Source of the DNA: Coriaria nepalensis
Lineage: Eukaryota > Streptophyta > Magnoliopsida > Cucurbitales > Coriariaceae
Length of the DNA stretch: 64,000 nt
Assembly (NCBI GenBank): GCA_027186245.1
Contig: CP114496.1
Coordinates: 3,169,501-3,233,500 of the forward strand
Reading direction: 5' to 3'
The first letter of the stretch is position 1, and each line of letters begins with the position of its first letter. The notes under the pieces are model-generated. The model ran no database searches. It saw only the letters and a program-made list of their open reading frames with translations, and had not been told where the DNA came from. Shown here in pieces: positions 23,668-35,302 of this stretch. Both the position numbers and the translations under genes were made by a program.

Positions 23668-26011
23668 ATGGCTAGCAGTCCAGCTCCATTTTCAGATATT
23701 GGGAAAAAAGCAAGAGGTATCCCTTTTTAAAGCCCTTCAGTGATGGGAGATTACTCATTTTTTATTAGTTTATGCTGGTGTGGTGTTTTGTGTCAAATCC
23801 TACTGTCTTTCTAGCTCTTAGAAGCAAAGCTATTGTTTTGCAAAATAGCTAAATTTCTATTATTAAGTGGAAGTCTCACTTCTTAGATGTGAACTCATAA
23901 TCAGAAGTAATAAGAAATAAAAACAAATATTGTTAATGAGATTTGACTTGGAAGATTGTGCCAACACTTTTCATCATATTCCTTTGATAAATTCAAAGTG
24001 CTTATAGAATTAGGAGACCTCTCTTTTATAATTTAAATGCTGCCATTGTACAATTTCCTTTTTAAATTTCCCTTTATCAATTTAATGTCGATTGCCCTTT
24101 TTTTAAAAAATTTTGTTTTCTAAGTTTACTTGTTAGTGCTTTGTAAATTATCTCACATCCTATTATTAAATGTGAAGGGATTGATCCTTATTTATAGTTA
24201 ATTCTTTTAGTTTAACTTCGACCCCACAGTTTTTAGATGTGAATTTTGAATCCAGTCTAATGTGTTGTTGCCACTAGTATAGTATCCTTGGTTAGTCACC
24301 TGCACCATATTAACCTTACACGCGATTCAATAGATTAAAATATCTGACCTCTCATTATTGACAATTGTTGACCAATGTGCTTGCTTTCATGCAGACCTTT
24401 TGATAAAAGATTACAGCTATGATCACAAGTTTACCCTGACATTGCCGAGCTCCAATGGGCTGGTATTGTACTTCAAATTGTTTTAGGCTTTCTTTCATGC
24501 AGAGTGTCCCCCCCCCTCCTCTCTTCCTCTTCTCTTTTCTTCTCTCATATAAGAATGTTGACTGGTTTATCCCCAAGGAAATAATCGGTTTGTATATCCA
24601 ACATGTTAATGCATAGTAGCACTCTGTAACTTGTAAGGATCTTTACTGTAAATAGAACATTCCATAGATATGCTTCAGTGGCTGCCAATATTTCAAAATT
24701 GATCTTTTTATTTCTCCTTTCAAGGTTATGATCTTCCCTTATATTATTCCTCTCAAATTTGAATCAAATATTTCAGGGACTTGCTGCTTCAGGTTTGAAG
24801 AGGGATCAAATTTTTGTGGGCGTCATAAATACCCTTTACAAGAGTGGAAAGACTACGGTTGATGTGAAAGTTGATACCTATTCTAATGTAAGAAGAGAGA
24901 AACTTGCTCATGTAACAATTTTTGCTGCAAACACTTGAGAATCTTTCCACTTTTATTTTAACTGCATCAATACTAGCATTGACATTGTTAACATATCTAG
25001 ATCCTAACTCTTGCAGGTATCTACAAAAGTGACCGTGAATGATATTTTGCCAAGTACCAAGGCTGCCTTTAGCTTCAGAATACCTGATCACCAATCTGGC
25101 AAGGTCAGTGAAATGTGCATCTTCTGTTTCCCTGACCTCAATAGGGAAGCAGAACCTGGTTTCCTATACTGCACAAATGGATAACATTGGAATGTGAACC
25201 TGGTTTCCTTACCTCAATAGGAATGCAGAACTGAATAGCGTTAATTATTGTCCTTCTAAAAGAACTACAGTTTTGTCGAGAACTTCAGTTTTCAGATTTT
25301 TGTTGTAGAATCTCTTAATAGTGTGGTTAATTTTCTTCCTTCTGCAGCTAGATGTACAATACATTCATCCTCGTGCAGTTATAGATTCCAGTATCGGCTT
25401 GAACCCAAACCCTCTTTTGGAGATATCAGCAGCAATTGGCAGTAGAGATCTTAGTTTGGGTGGTGAAGTGGGATTTGATACATCTTCCTCTTCGTTCACA
25501 AAATACAATGCTGGGATCAGCTTGAATAGGCCAGATTTCACTGCATCACTTATTCTGTAAGTATATAGAAGCACTAATCGAACTATTATTTTGATCTTTT
25601 TGTTTTGTTTGATGTCAGCTTTGTTAAACATCAGTTTTAAGTCTCTACCCAAATGGAGCCTTATTAGCCTCAAACTCACCATTTACATGAAAAAAACAAT
25701 GCAGGACTGATAAAGGGAAGACCCTCAAGGCATCATATATTCATTCATTGCACCCTGTCAATGGAACCACAGTTGCTGCTGAAATGACTCATAGATTGAC
25801 AACCTATGAAAACAGTTTTTCGATCGGAAGCTCTCATATTATCGACCCGTTTACTGTCCTAAAGACACGTTTCTCCGATAATGGAAAACTTGCTACACTA
25901 TGCCAAAGAGAATGGAGGCCCAAGTCGCTTGTAAGTTTATCGGCCGAATATGATTCAAAAGCAATTAATGCATCCCCTAAGTTGGGTCTTTCCATTGCTC
26001 TCATGCCTTAA
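23668..26011 (+). CDS. Mitochondrial outer-membrane porin (VDAC)
   Basis: Six coding exons: 23668-23716, 24395-24462, 24777-24887, 25017-25103, 25348-25556 and 25705-26011. All junctions are GT-AG and phases agree, giving 276 residues, the usual VDAC length. The N-terminus (MASSPAPFSDIGKKARDLL) is the amphipathic helix typical of plant VDACs. A GLK motif (residues 45-47), TKYNAGISLN and the C-terminal REWRPKS...SAEYDSKAI...PKLGL are Porin_3 signatures. The protein is a 19-strand beta-barrel channel for ATP/ADP and other metabolites across the outer membrane. Among Arabidopsis paralogues it resembles VDAC4 most, from memory. A probable 5'UTR intron (23167-23635) precedes it. It diverges from the GT31 gene, and an AAA-ATPase gene follows on the same strand. 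Confidence 0.95.
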
Positions 26012-27079
26012 CATTTGAACCCCCAATTTTTATCTGTCTGCAATTCGAATTTGATATTATAATTTATTTTACATTTTTTTTAATTTACCTTTCCAATTTA
26101 AGGTGGGTTATATTCTGCCACAAAAATTGTATCTGAAAAACAAAGATTTTTTGTTGTATTTTTCGTATCTTCCAAAGTTACTTGTAGGAGAAGAGGATCC
26201 ATTTTTGGAGAAGTTTATAGTTTACTACGAGATTTAAGTTTGTCATTAAACCTCCTATTTGGCTTGTTTTAGACAAAACTTATTAAATTTTTGGGATATG
26301 GTCTATATTTATGTAGTAAATTAAATCTCAATAATAAATAATATATGATATATGAGAATGATGTTGATAGTTCAAATTTGTTCCGTGCCTGCTCCTATAA
26401 TCTACGTAAAAACTTAAAGACATAGATAATAATCAAAATTATTATTTTGGTCTTTGCATTTTATAAATTTTTAAAAATATTATTTATTTATTTTCCCTCC
26501 AATAAATTAAAAATCACTTGTTTAAACTTAAAGATAAAAGTTATCTAGTGACATGATTGTGTCCCTCTTATCGCCATTTCAATCTCCTTGCACCATTTTC
26601 CCGAGAAAACACTTTACGGGGAACTTGAATCCTCCCATTACACCAATCCTTCCAAGCCAACATCGACGAACTTGAAAACCTAATCAATTCCACCGTCCAT
26701 TCAGGTACATCCACTGTCCTTCCGACTCGACCTCTGAGTCCTCCAAGGGCTTCGGTTCCCATCTCCTCCTCCCCTTTCATACAGTCCAATCTCCCGCCAC
26801 TACTGCCCAAACCTACTAGTCCGAATCCACCAGCTATCCTACCCACTCCACTAGTCTTACCAGTTTCTGGCAACGGGCGGTCTTGGCATATCATCGACTG
26901 GATTCAGGCCACCAATTAACACACTGACAGAAGGTCGTTCGAATTTTTTTTACCGAAATCCTTTTTTTTTTTTTTGCAAGGTCGATCGTTTTATATATTT
27001 CAAGATTTCGATTTAGTCACTCCCTCTTTTATTTAATTTCTATTTATTTTCTTAATTATTTCTTCTTTTTTTTTAATTT
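26012..27079. other. Intergenic, with a short unrecognised open frame
   Basis: The first part is VDAC 3'UTR. At about 26668-26919 (+) the sequence is less AT-rich than its surroundings and stays open for about 83 codons up to a TAA, Ser/Pro-rich, ending in SWHIIDWIQATN. I do not recognise it; there is no upstream ATG in frame and it may be a captured fragment. The remainder is AT-rich. Confidence 0.35.
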
Positions 27080-28260
27080 TGGCTGATATCATTTGTGCAT
27101 GAATCAATATTTTTAAAATAGCATTTATATGAATTAAATAGAAATAACATTATTCTTATACACAAAATATTATATATACTTACAATTTTTATCAAATTGA
27201 CTTTACGCTCCAACCCATCGAATCTCTCCTCTAGTCTACTAAATCTATGTTCTATCTTCTGACCAATATGCTCAATCTTATCTTCCATCATTTGCATCAT
27301 ATACCATATACCACGGTCGACAATTGGTGAAGATGGAAAGACTCGATCAAGAGTTCGTGTCTCATCCTCCATCTTTAAAAAATCTTGTGTCCGCTCCATA
27401 TTTACATTCTCCTCCTCTACCTCATCCTTTTCCTTTTCCTCCTCTTCCTCCTCCTCCACATCCTCCTCCTCCTCCACCACGACATCCTTATCATGTTGAA
27501 CAATATATACATAAGACTATTCAGAATAGTCTACGTCCTTGTCATTATAAATAATATATACCTAGAAGGCGAGCGAAAAATTTAGTAAGTCCCACTTAGT
27601 GCTTTGTATAGTTCTCTCATGAACCATTTTACCTCAAAGATAATTATTGAAGAACTTCATATCCGATACTATATATAAATATTGACATGGTATTTTATGT
27701 GTTTCTCTTAAACCTAAAAGAGCAACCACCAAAAAGTAAAGAAACCTTAACTTCACGTGTAAATCATCTGTTTTTATTGTTTTATCAACATCTTGATTAT
27801 GTCGTTTTTTAGTTCTGCTCCTCATATTTTCAAAAATCTCTATAAGCTGACCACATGTAATATTATTGTTTCCTTTAAACTAGTAATTCAAGAATTCACC
27901 ATTTTTCTTAACTTCAACCAGTAAAGAGGCTGGAATTTTATAACAACTCAATCAGGTAATAAAAGCAAAGTCTTTTATTGAATAATATAGAGGTTGACCA
28001 TTTATAATATACCATGACTCATATTAAATTTTTTATTTGAGTCTTACAGACAATCAAAAAATTAACTATTTGAGCAGAAAATGTAAGCCTTTCATTAACT
28101 TTTAAGAAATGTCTGAAGCATGATTTTCCTAAATATTTCTAACTCTCTATATCTTAATCATGCCAAAAACATCGTGCAATTTGGATCAACGGTAATTGAC
28201 GATGAAAAATAGTCATCAAATTTAAGCACGCGAAAAAGTCTAAGCGAGAGTTCAACCTGA
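27080..28260 (-). pseudogene. Decayed DUF1985 gene (Mutator-element-associated type)
   Basis: Read on the minus strand. From about 28170 downwards it contains, in broken frames, the marks of a DUF1985 domain: FLKVNERLTF, then INGQPLYYSIKDFAFIT near 27975-28045, then LRFLYFLVVALLGL at about 27715-27750 and VSDMKFFNNYL at about 27634-27670, followed by a stop and KMVHERTIQ. A Glu-rich tract and a coiled-coil-like segment (HIGQKIEHRFSRLEERFDGL) follow at 27180-27480. In intact plant genes DUF1985 lies N-terminal to a Ulp1-type cysteine protease and these genes are commonly carried by Mutator-like elements. No protease catalytic residues are visible here. Several stops and frame changes make it non-functional. 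Confidence 0.7.
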
Positions 28261-31200
28261 AAACAATAAAAAAAAATAATGTCAATTTATTTATACATTA
28301 ATTTCACAAAAATCAAAATTTTATAGACTGACATGTGAGATATTGATCCGTGCATGTGAGATGTACAGACCAAGATCTTATCGACTCACAGATCAACACT
28401 AATAAATGTACAACGATAACAACAAGCTCAAACTTAAATTTAAATTTTAAATCATAAAAGAATTTCTTCAAATTGAAAACATAACTTCTGATTTTCATAT
28501 TATCCGGACTAATTGTCTTCCATGGCCAAGTGAAATAAGAATGAAGCCACCTAATAAGTGAGAAAAGAATAAGAGTGGGCGAGAAGAGTGAGTGAGAAGA
28601 GAATGAGAAAGTAAAAGAAGAAAAGAAAGAAGATTTCAGAGAAGATTTCAGAGAAGATAAGAGAATGAGAGTCTGAAAGAAGAGGAAAACACAAAAAATT
28701 TCGATTAGGGGAAAACAAAGAGAAGATGAAAGAAAGTAAGATGATTTATAATGTTGGGATATAAGATTTAAAGAGAATAAAAGAGAGAGAAATTGCCGAT
28801 ATCTTTTAATATATGCAAAAATTAATAAGTAATTTTTTTTTAATGTAAAAAAGAAAAAAATATATAAAGTATTTAACAAGATTTTTTAAAAGTAATTTTT
28901 AAAATAATATATATATATAAAAAAAAAAAAAAAAAAAGAAATAACGACGGTCGCTTAGGTAACAGTAACATTGGTTTGGTCAAGTCCTGACCCATGCGGT
29001 GACAAATGGAGCTGTGTACCGTCCGTCACCTCTTATCCGACCTATTATTATTAGTACGAAATTACTGTCTCATCATTTTCAGTGTCAATTTGGTAATTTA
29101 GGCCAGTGTGAGATGTGAGGGATCTAGTGCTTTTCGTAATGGGCGAGGTTTACTTGTTGTTGAAGCTGCCTTGAATGGATTTTTAATATATATTTGTTTT
29201 TTTCTTTGGAAAAACAAAAAACAAAAAATAGAAAAGAGGTTTAAGTAATTCTCTGTAATTGTGTCAGAGATAAGGAAAGGTTTAAAATCTTTTAATATAA
29301 GGAAAGGTTTTTTTTTTTTTTTTTTAATTTAATTTAATTTAATTTTTAAAAATATATAAAAATTTAGGACAATGAAGTGAGAAGGACGTGGACACTTAAC
29401 ACTTTCTCAGTCACCTTCTCTTCTCCTCCTGGCTGATTGTTATCTTTTTGTGCTTCATTAGTTGATATTCATCATCCACTTTATAATTATGAGTTGGCTT
29501 TCATTTGTTTCTTTCTTATTATAAACTCTTTTGTTTTTTCCTTACTTTTTGTAACCAAAAATACCACTTTTGTTTTACCAAGTATCTTAAAAAGTTAATT
29601 AAGAGAGGAATTATTTAAAAATTATGTATATAAAATTTAATATGATGAATCATATGATATAAAATTTATATTTTCAATTGTAATTTCATCGTTAAAGTGT
29701 ATTAAAAATTTTCTTAATTGAAGATTAAATTTAAAATAAAACACATTTAAAACATGTTTTTAACTATATATTTTTCTTATTGTATATTGATTAAGAAGGA
29801 AAAAAAAAAAACCACTTGATATAGGATTTGACCCATATATTTGACCTATGGATTCCACATCATCAAACTCTAGACTCTTTGGCCACAAAGAAAAAGAAGA
29901 ACCCACTTGACTCGCGTCCGTTTTCTTCTAAGGAAGATAGTATATTTTCATTTTTCACATGAAAATTAGGCACGTGGATCATGCCTCTATACTATAGTAG
30001 TTGAACTATTTTAATTCTTTTTCTTTTTTTTTTTTTCATTGAAAAAAATTAATATATATATTTTTTAATTTTAATATATTTATAATAAATACCTTAAATT
30101 TTTATAATTATAATTAATATATTATTTTAAAAAATTTAATTATAATAAATCTCATAATTTTATATAAAAAAAATATAAGATCTTATCATTTTTTACCCCA
30201 AATTAAAATTTTCATTTATTTTTAATCTTAAAATTTTATTTTAATATTTTTAATTCTAAAATTTTATTTTTATATTTTTAATCTAGTTTATTATTTTAAA
30301 TAAAGTTTTCAATTATATACATTTTTTTCACCAGCCTCCATCTTCCCCTTACCACTATTATCGCCGACTACTATCATCAGAAATATTCTACAATTCTAAA
30401 TTTGATAAGTTTACAATTGTTAATTTTATTTTTAAATTAAATTAATTTTAAGATAATACGAACTAATTTTTAATTTTTAACGGACATCAAGAAAGATTTC
30501 ACAATCCGCACCGTGCTCAACCTATGTCGGCATAGATCTCCACCTCTATAATTGACCTAAAATTAATTCGTTGTATGATTTTTTTACTTAGCTATTATTA
30601 TTTATAATTATTACAAATTAAAATTTGTAGTATTATTTTTAATTTGTGCTTATTTGTGCTATTTATTTCACAACGGCTCTTAAACTCTTTTAAATTAATA
30701 AGTTAAAGACTTATAAATTTCTAAAATTTTATTTTTACTCATAAAAAATTATAAATTACAAAAGCCATCAAAAGTTTTCCTGACTTTGCCCTTTCCAATA
30801 AAGAAAGATGCCGATAGTGAAAAGTGGGAAAATGAAATTTTTTATTTGATAGTAGAGTGTGAAGGAGGATGTATTGAATGAAAAATATAAAATAATTAAT
30901 ATATAAGTGAAATTTTAGAACTTTAGTAAATTTTCGAGACAGTAGTCAACAGCGGCGGCAGCCATGAGATTTGTGAAGATGATGGCTCCTTCATTGGCGG
31001 AGATGATGGTAAAGTGAATGAAAAAATAATTATTTTAATAAGTGAATTAAAAAAATAAAAATAAAATTTTGAGGCTACAAATAAAAGTTTGAGTTTATCA
31101 AGATTAAAATATGTTTAAGAAGTTAATTCTAATTTTCTTTTAAATTTTAAGCAATCAAGTCTAGAGCCGTCATAACAAACTGTTCGACTAAGTTCGAACT

Positions 31201-32345
31201 GAGCTTTTTACTATTTAAAGTCAAGTTGTGTCTGGCCTAAAAGTCCGTTAAATTTATTCTGGGTCGGGATGAGCCTATGGCCCACCCATTTTTTAAATAA
31301 TATATATATATATATAATAAATATAAAAAAATAAATAAATTTTTAATCAAATAAAAATTTTATTATATATTAATAAAGAATATATATAAATAAATAAATT
31401 TGAGTGAGGATTTAAAAAATTATTACACGAAATATAATAAAATAAAATGAAAATAATAGAGATTAAATATATTTTTTTAAATACTCACATCACTCATCCC
31501 ACTTAAATTAAAAAAAAAATTATAAATTAAATTTAGTGGTCAGAAAATTTAATAGAAAACTGAGTTAAAAATGTATTAAAGGATTTGCTCAGACATCTCA
31601 ACTCCAAGACAGCCTAAGAGAAAAATATAGACATACATACATTTTCCTTTTCTTATGATTAAAAAAGTGTCAGTCAGAGACAGCCATTACAAGTTAGACA
31701 CGTGTAATAGAATCATGCTTTATTTTTTCATATTCAATTGTGTATATATATTTTTTGAAAATTTGTAACTCTTTACTCTCACCTTCACTAATAAATTACA
31801 AATATGAAAAAACAGTTAAACCCATATCAAAATATTATTCAATAAATTTAAAATATAATCCGGGTCATTATACAAATCTTAAACTCGGGTCAAGAGTCAC
31901 CCCGGCCCATACCAAACCACTTAAAAAACCCTAAAGAGTCTCATCATATTCATTCATTCATTCATTATCCAATCAAAATGCATCAAACACTGCAGAAAAT
32001 CAGCTGTATATAATCTTCTTAAAGATTTTTCCTCAACCAAATCAAGCAAACAATTTCATTTTATTTATTTCTTTATTTCTTTATTTCTTTTGAGAAAAAG
32101 TTTTCATTTTTTTTACAAATAACAAAATGTGTTTTATACGTTACACAGCAAAAAGGGCACCCCCCCCCCCCCCCCAAGCACACATAAGGGAAGTTGTTCT
32201 CTTTCCATGCTTGCATGATTTTGTGTAATATATTAATTTTTTTGCAACGTCTTTTAAGCCTGTCTAATCCAAACTCAAAAAGTTGCAAAATCCTCTGTTG
32301 TCCTTTCACCCCCTTCACTTCACTTCACTTCCCTCCTTTTCCCTG
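28261..32345. other. AT-rich intergenic region, no gene seen
   Basis: There is no protein-like open frame. The 188-codon minus-strand frame at 28313-28879 is low-complexity Ser/Phe/Leu, produced by a purine-rich plus strand. A poly-A tract lies at about 28920-28937, long A/T homopolymers and TA tracts are frequent, and CATT repeats lie near 31950-31965. The C16 run at 32160-32175 lies about 350 bases upstream of the AAA-ATPase start. Confidence 0.6.
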
Positions 32346-32354
32346 TATTTATAT
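32346..32354 (+). promoter_or_regulatory. Probable TATA box of the AAA-ATPase gene
   Basis: TATTTATAT lies about 170-178 bases upstream of the ATG at 32524, within a C/T-rich region. It would place the transcription start near 32380 and give a leader of about 145 bases. Confidence 0.45.
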
Positions 32355-32523
32355 CCCCCTCCCTTCATCAACTTATCCTTCTCTGTAACTCTCGTTTCAT
32401 CTAACCTCCGCACTTAAAGTCTCTGCTTTTCTCCTTCCCTCACAGAAAAGAATAAAAAAAAGGAAGAAAACCCATAAATTCTCACCATCTTCTTCAAGAA
32501 AAGAGGGAACAGAAGAAGAAGTA

Positions 32524-34086
32524 ATGATGAAGGAATACTGGACCTCTCTGGCCTCACTCTTAGGCGTCCTAGCCTTCTGCCAAACCCTCCTCCAAACCGT
32601 CTTCCCGCCTGAGCTACGATTCGCCATTGTTAAGCTCCTCAACAAGCTCTCCTCCACCATATCCTCCCACCTCTACTTCGACATAACCGAAATCGATGGC
32701 GTCAACACCAACGAGCTCTACAACGCTGTCCACCTCTACCTCAGCTCCTCCGTCTCCACCTTCTCCACCCGCCTGAGCCTCACGCGCCCCCTCAACTCCT
32801 CCTCCTTCACATTTGGCCTCTCCAACAACGACTGTATCGTCGACACCTTCCGAAACGTCACCGTGCAATGGGAACACGTTGTCACTCAGCGACAGACCCA
32901 GACCTTCTCTTGGCGACCATTGCCGGAAGAAAAACGTGGGTTCACTCTAAGAATCAAGAAGAAAGACAAAGGACTAATCCTCAACTCTTACCTCGATTTC
33001 ATCATGGATAAAGCGAATGAGATTCGGCGAAAGAATCAAGATCGCCTTCTGTACACTAATTCACGAGGTGGGTCTTTAGATTCAAGAGGGCATCCATGGG
33101 AATCTGTTCCTTTTAAGCATCCAAGCACTTTCGACACATTAGCTATCGATCCGGTTTTGAAGAAGAAGATCATGGAAGATCTAAAAGATTTTTCCGATGG
33201 GCAGAGTTTTTATCAGAGAACAGGCCGGGCTTGGAAGCGGGGTTATCTACTTTATGGTCCCCCTGGGACGGGAAAGTCGAGCATGATCGCGGCAATGGCG
33301 AATTACTTGGGGTACGATATTTACGATCTCGAGCTTACGGAAGTTCATAATAATTCCGAGCTTAGGAAGCTTCTAATGAAGACGAGTTCGAAATCGATCA
33401 TTGTTATTGAAGATATAGATTGTTCGATAAATTTGGGGAATAGGACTAAAGGGAACAATTTTAGTCCGAAAAGGGGGTATGAGACGGGGGAGGAAAGCGG
33501 GAATAATAATTCGATCACTCTTGCTGGTTTGCTGAATTTTACGGACGGGTTATGGTCGTGTTGCGGGAGCGAGAGGATTTTCGTGTTTACGACGAATCAT
33601 ATAGAGAGGCTTGATTCGGCATTGTTGAGGAGTGGGAGAATGGATATGCATATATTCATGAGTTATTGTTCGTATCCGGCTTTGAAGATTCTTGCAAAGA
33701 ATTATTTGGGGATAGAGGAGAGTGATTTTGAAAGAGAAGGAGAAGAATGGAAGGGAATGGAGGGGGTTCTTGAAAAGGCTGAGATTACTCCGGCTGATGT
33801 GAGCGAGCTTTTGATCAAGAGTAGGAGAGATAAGAAGAAAGCGTTGATGGAATTAACGGAGGAATTGAACCTAAGAATGGAGAGGAAGAAGAAGGGTGGG
33901 AGGATAAATGGTGGGAAAGGTGGGAAAGGTGGAGGAGAGGAAGAACAAGAAGAAGAACAAGAGAAGAGAGCTTTAGAAAGTAGTGCTTTGGAAAGTAGTA
34001 ATAGCCCTAAGGAAGAAGCATTAGAAGGAGGGTGTAGTTTTGTTGACGAAATTTGTTGTAAGAAGAAGAGTTCAAGAGAGGAGTAG
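32524..34086 (+). CDS. BCS1-like AAA-ATPase (AAA-ATPase ASD/OM66 group)
   Basis: An intronless gene of 520 residues. A hydrophobic N-terminal segment (about residues 5-30) is followed by the plant AAA-associated domain (about 30-125), then the AAA module. Walker A GPPGTGKS is at residues 245-252. Walker B IIVIEDIDCS ends near residue 301, with the ED pair at 296-297. The second region of homology has FVFTTNHIERLD and RSGRMDMHI. The tail is Lys/Gly/Glu-rich and low complexity. Family members are membrane-anchored ATP-driven remodelling or translocation proteins on mitochondria or ER, several induced by stress; the client here is unknown. From memory, the nearest Arabidopsis protein is At5g57480. 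Two ATGs are adjacent; the first was chosen. The last 20 codons and the 3'UTR are duplicated in tandem downstream. Confidence 0.93.
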   Translation: MMKEYWTSLASLLGVLAFCQTLLQTVFPPELRFAIVKLLNKLSSTISSHLYFDITEIDGVNTNELYNAVHLYLSSSVSTFSTRLSLTRPLNSSSFTFGLSNNDCIVDTFRNVTVQWEHVVTQRQTQTFSWRPLPEEKRGFTLRIKKKDKGLILNSYLDFIMDKANEIRRKNQDRLLYTNSRGGSLDSRGHPWESVPFKHPSTFDTLAIDPVLKKKIMEDLKDFSDGQSFYQRTGRAWKRGYLLYGPPGTGKSSMIAAMANYLGYDIYDLELTEVHNNSELRKLLMKTSSKSIIVIEDIDCSINLGNRTKGNNFSPKRGYETGEESGNNNSITLAGLLNFTDGLWSCCGSERIFVFTTNHIERLDSALLRSGRMDMHIFMSYCSYPALKILAKNYLGIEESDFEREGEEWKGMEGVLEKAEITPADVSELLIKSRRDKKKALMELTEELNLRMERKKKGGRINGGKGGKGGGEEEQEEEQEKRALESSALESSNSPKEEALEGGCSFVDEICCKKKSSREE

Positions 34087-34244
34087 CAAGAAAATGATGA
34101 GATTACGATAGAGAAATGATCTATGTACTTTTTTAGGAGGGTGTGGTTTTGTTGACGAAATTTGTTGTAAGAGGAAGAGTTCTTCAAGAGAGAGTGGCAA
34201 GAAAATGATGAGATTACGATAGAGAAATGATCAATGTACTTTTT
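34026..34244 (+). repeat. 109-bp tandem duplication across the AAA-ATPase stop codon
   Basis: Unit 1 (34026-34134) covers the last 20 codons, the stop and the start of the 3'UTR. Unit 2 (34135 to about 34244) repeats it with few changes (for example GTAGTTTTG becomes GTGGTTTTG, and TTC is gained). The duplicate lies after the stop codon and is not translated as part of the protein. Unit 1 contributes the cysteine-bearing FVDEICCKKKSS tail. Confidence 0.9.
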
Positions 34245-35119
34245 TTTTATCCTCTACTTTTTTTTTTCACCCTTTTGTGATGGAATGCTGCATAGGTGCC
34301 GTGCCATGCGATGGGAAGTGGATAAAACTTCAGCCTATACTGATAAGAAAACAATGACGAATGAGAGAAGTTGGGAAAACAGAAATTTTGCTAAAAAAGA
34401 GAATCTCTCAATGCTTTTTGGTTAGCTTTTGTCGGTAAATAAACTAAGTTTCACTAATTGATCTTACCTAAGAAAGGCCTATATGTTTTGGAGAATTTCT
34501 AAAAAAACCCTCATCTCAATAATCATTTCACAAGATGACTTTCATTTATAAATTTTTAAAACATAACTTTTAAAATTATATAAATTGAATTAAATTGAAT
34601 AATAAAAGAAAAAGAAATTAAAAAAAAAAGACTAATATACCATAATAACTTAGGAACTTAAATCACCATATCTTTTAGCGATTCATATCTAGGGTCTTTA
34701 CACTTATATTTTATTTCAGTCGGTTATCTCTCCTTTCTCACTCTAAAATCTCCAACATTTATTTTCCAAGTTCCAATCATCTCTTCTTTCTTTTTCAGTG
34801 GATAACAAAGAACACCAATTCAAAGAATATGAAAATCACACGGTATGTATTTATAATAAGAAAATCACCAATCTGAAATCATCATTGTGTGAAATCTGAG
34901 TTTGATTTTGCTGAAATCTTGTGCATAATACGATATCTTTAGTCTGTATCTCGAATCAAAATTACATTTCGGTCATGTATTCACAAAGTTTTTGGTTTCA
35001 GAAAGTGTCAAGACACTATCTCAGATCAAAATTTTTGATGAGATATCTGAGAGAGAAATATTGTTATTTCACAAGATAATGAGTTATGTAAATAAATTGA
35101 ACATTTTTTTATATTTGTT
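34245..35119. other. Intergenic, no gene seen
   Basis: AAA-ATPase 3' region followed by AT-rich sequence. The DUF1985-like coding fragment begins to be recognisable at about 35120; its true start is not defined. Confidence 0.5.
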
Positions 35120-35302
35120 TTCAAATGGATGGATCACCTACATTGAGCAAAGTATTGAAGTCTGAGGATCATTTATCTTATGTGATTACTGTTCGTTTAA
35201 AGTTGCATGATGTGATTTCTACAATTAAGGAAAAACTTAATTATATAGAGCTGTTAGAAAATCATATTTTGGTAATTTCCTAAAAGTTGATAAGAGGTTT
35301 TC
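35120..35302 (+). pseudogene. DUF1985-like gene, piece 1 (left of the Gypsy insertion)
   Basis: The plus strand encodes SYVITVRLKLHDVISTIKEK and then, after a frame change, FLKVDKRF, ending exactly at the Gypsy element. The last motif corresponds to FLKVNERL in the minus-strand DUF1985 copy near 28100. The five bases 35298-35302 (TTTTC) are the left target duplication of the Gypsy element. Confidence 0.6.

Noticed and set aside
27073..27480. Acidic 135-residue minus-strand frame as an independent protein gene
   Set aside because: It is the low-complexity tail of the decayed DUF1985 gene; the Glu run comes from a CTC/TCC repeat.
28313..28879. 188-residue minus-strand frame rich in Ser, Leu and Phe
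   Set aside because: It is produced by a purine-rich repeat on the plus strand (GAGAAG words, AGATTTCAGAGA duplication). No domain or gene structure.
32614..32877. Gly/Val/Glu-rich minus-strand frame within the AAA-ATPase gene
   Set aside because: It is the antisense shadow of the AAA N-terminal coding sequence.
34135..34250. A second small gene after the AAA-ATPase
   Set aside because: It is the tandem copy of the AAA C-terminus and 3'UTR, with no start codon of its own.
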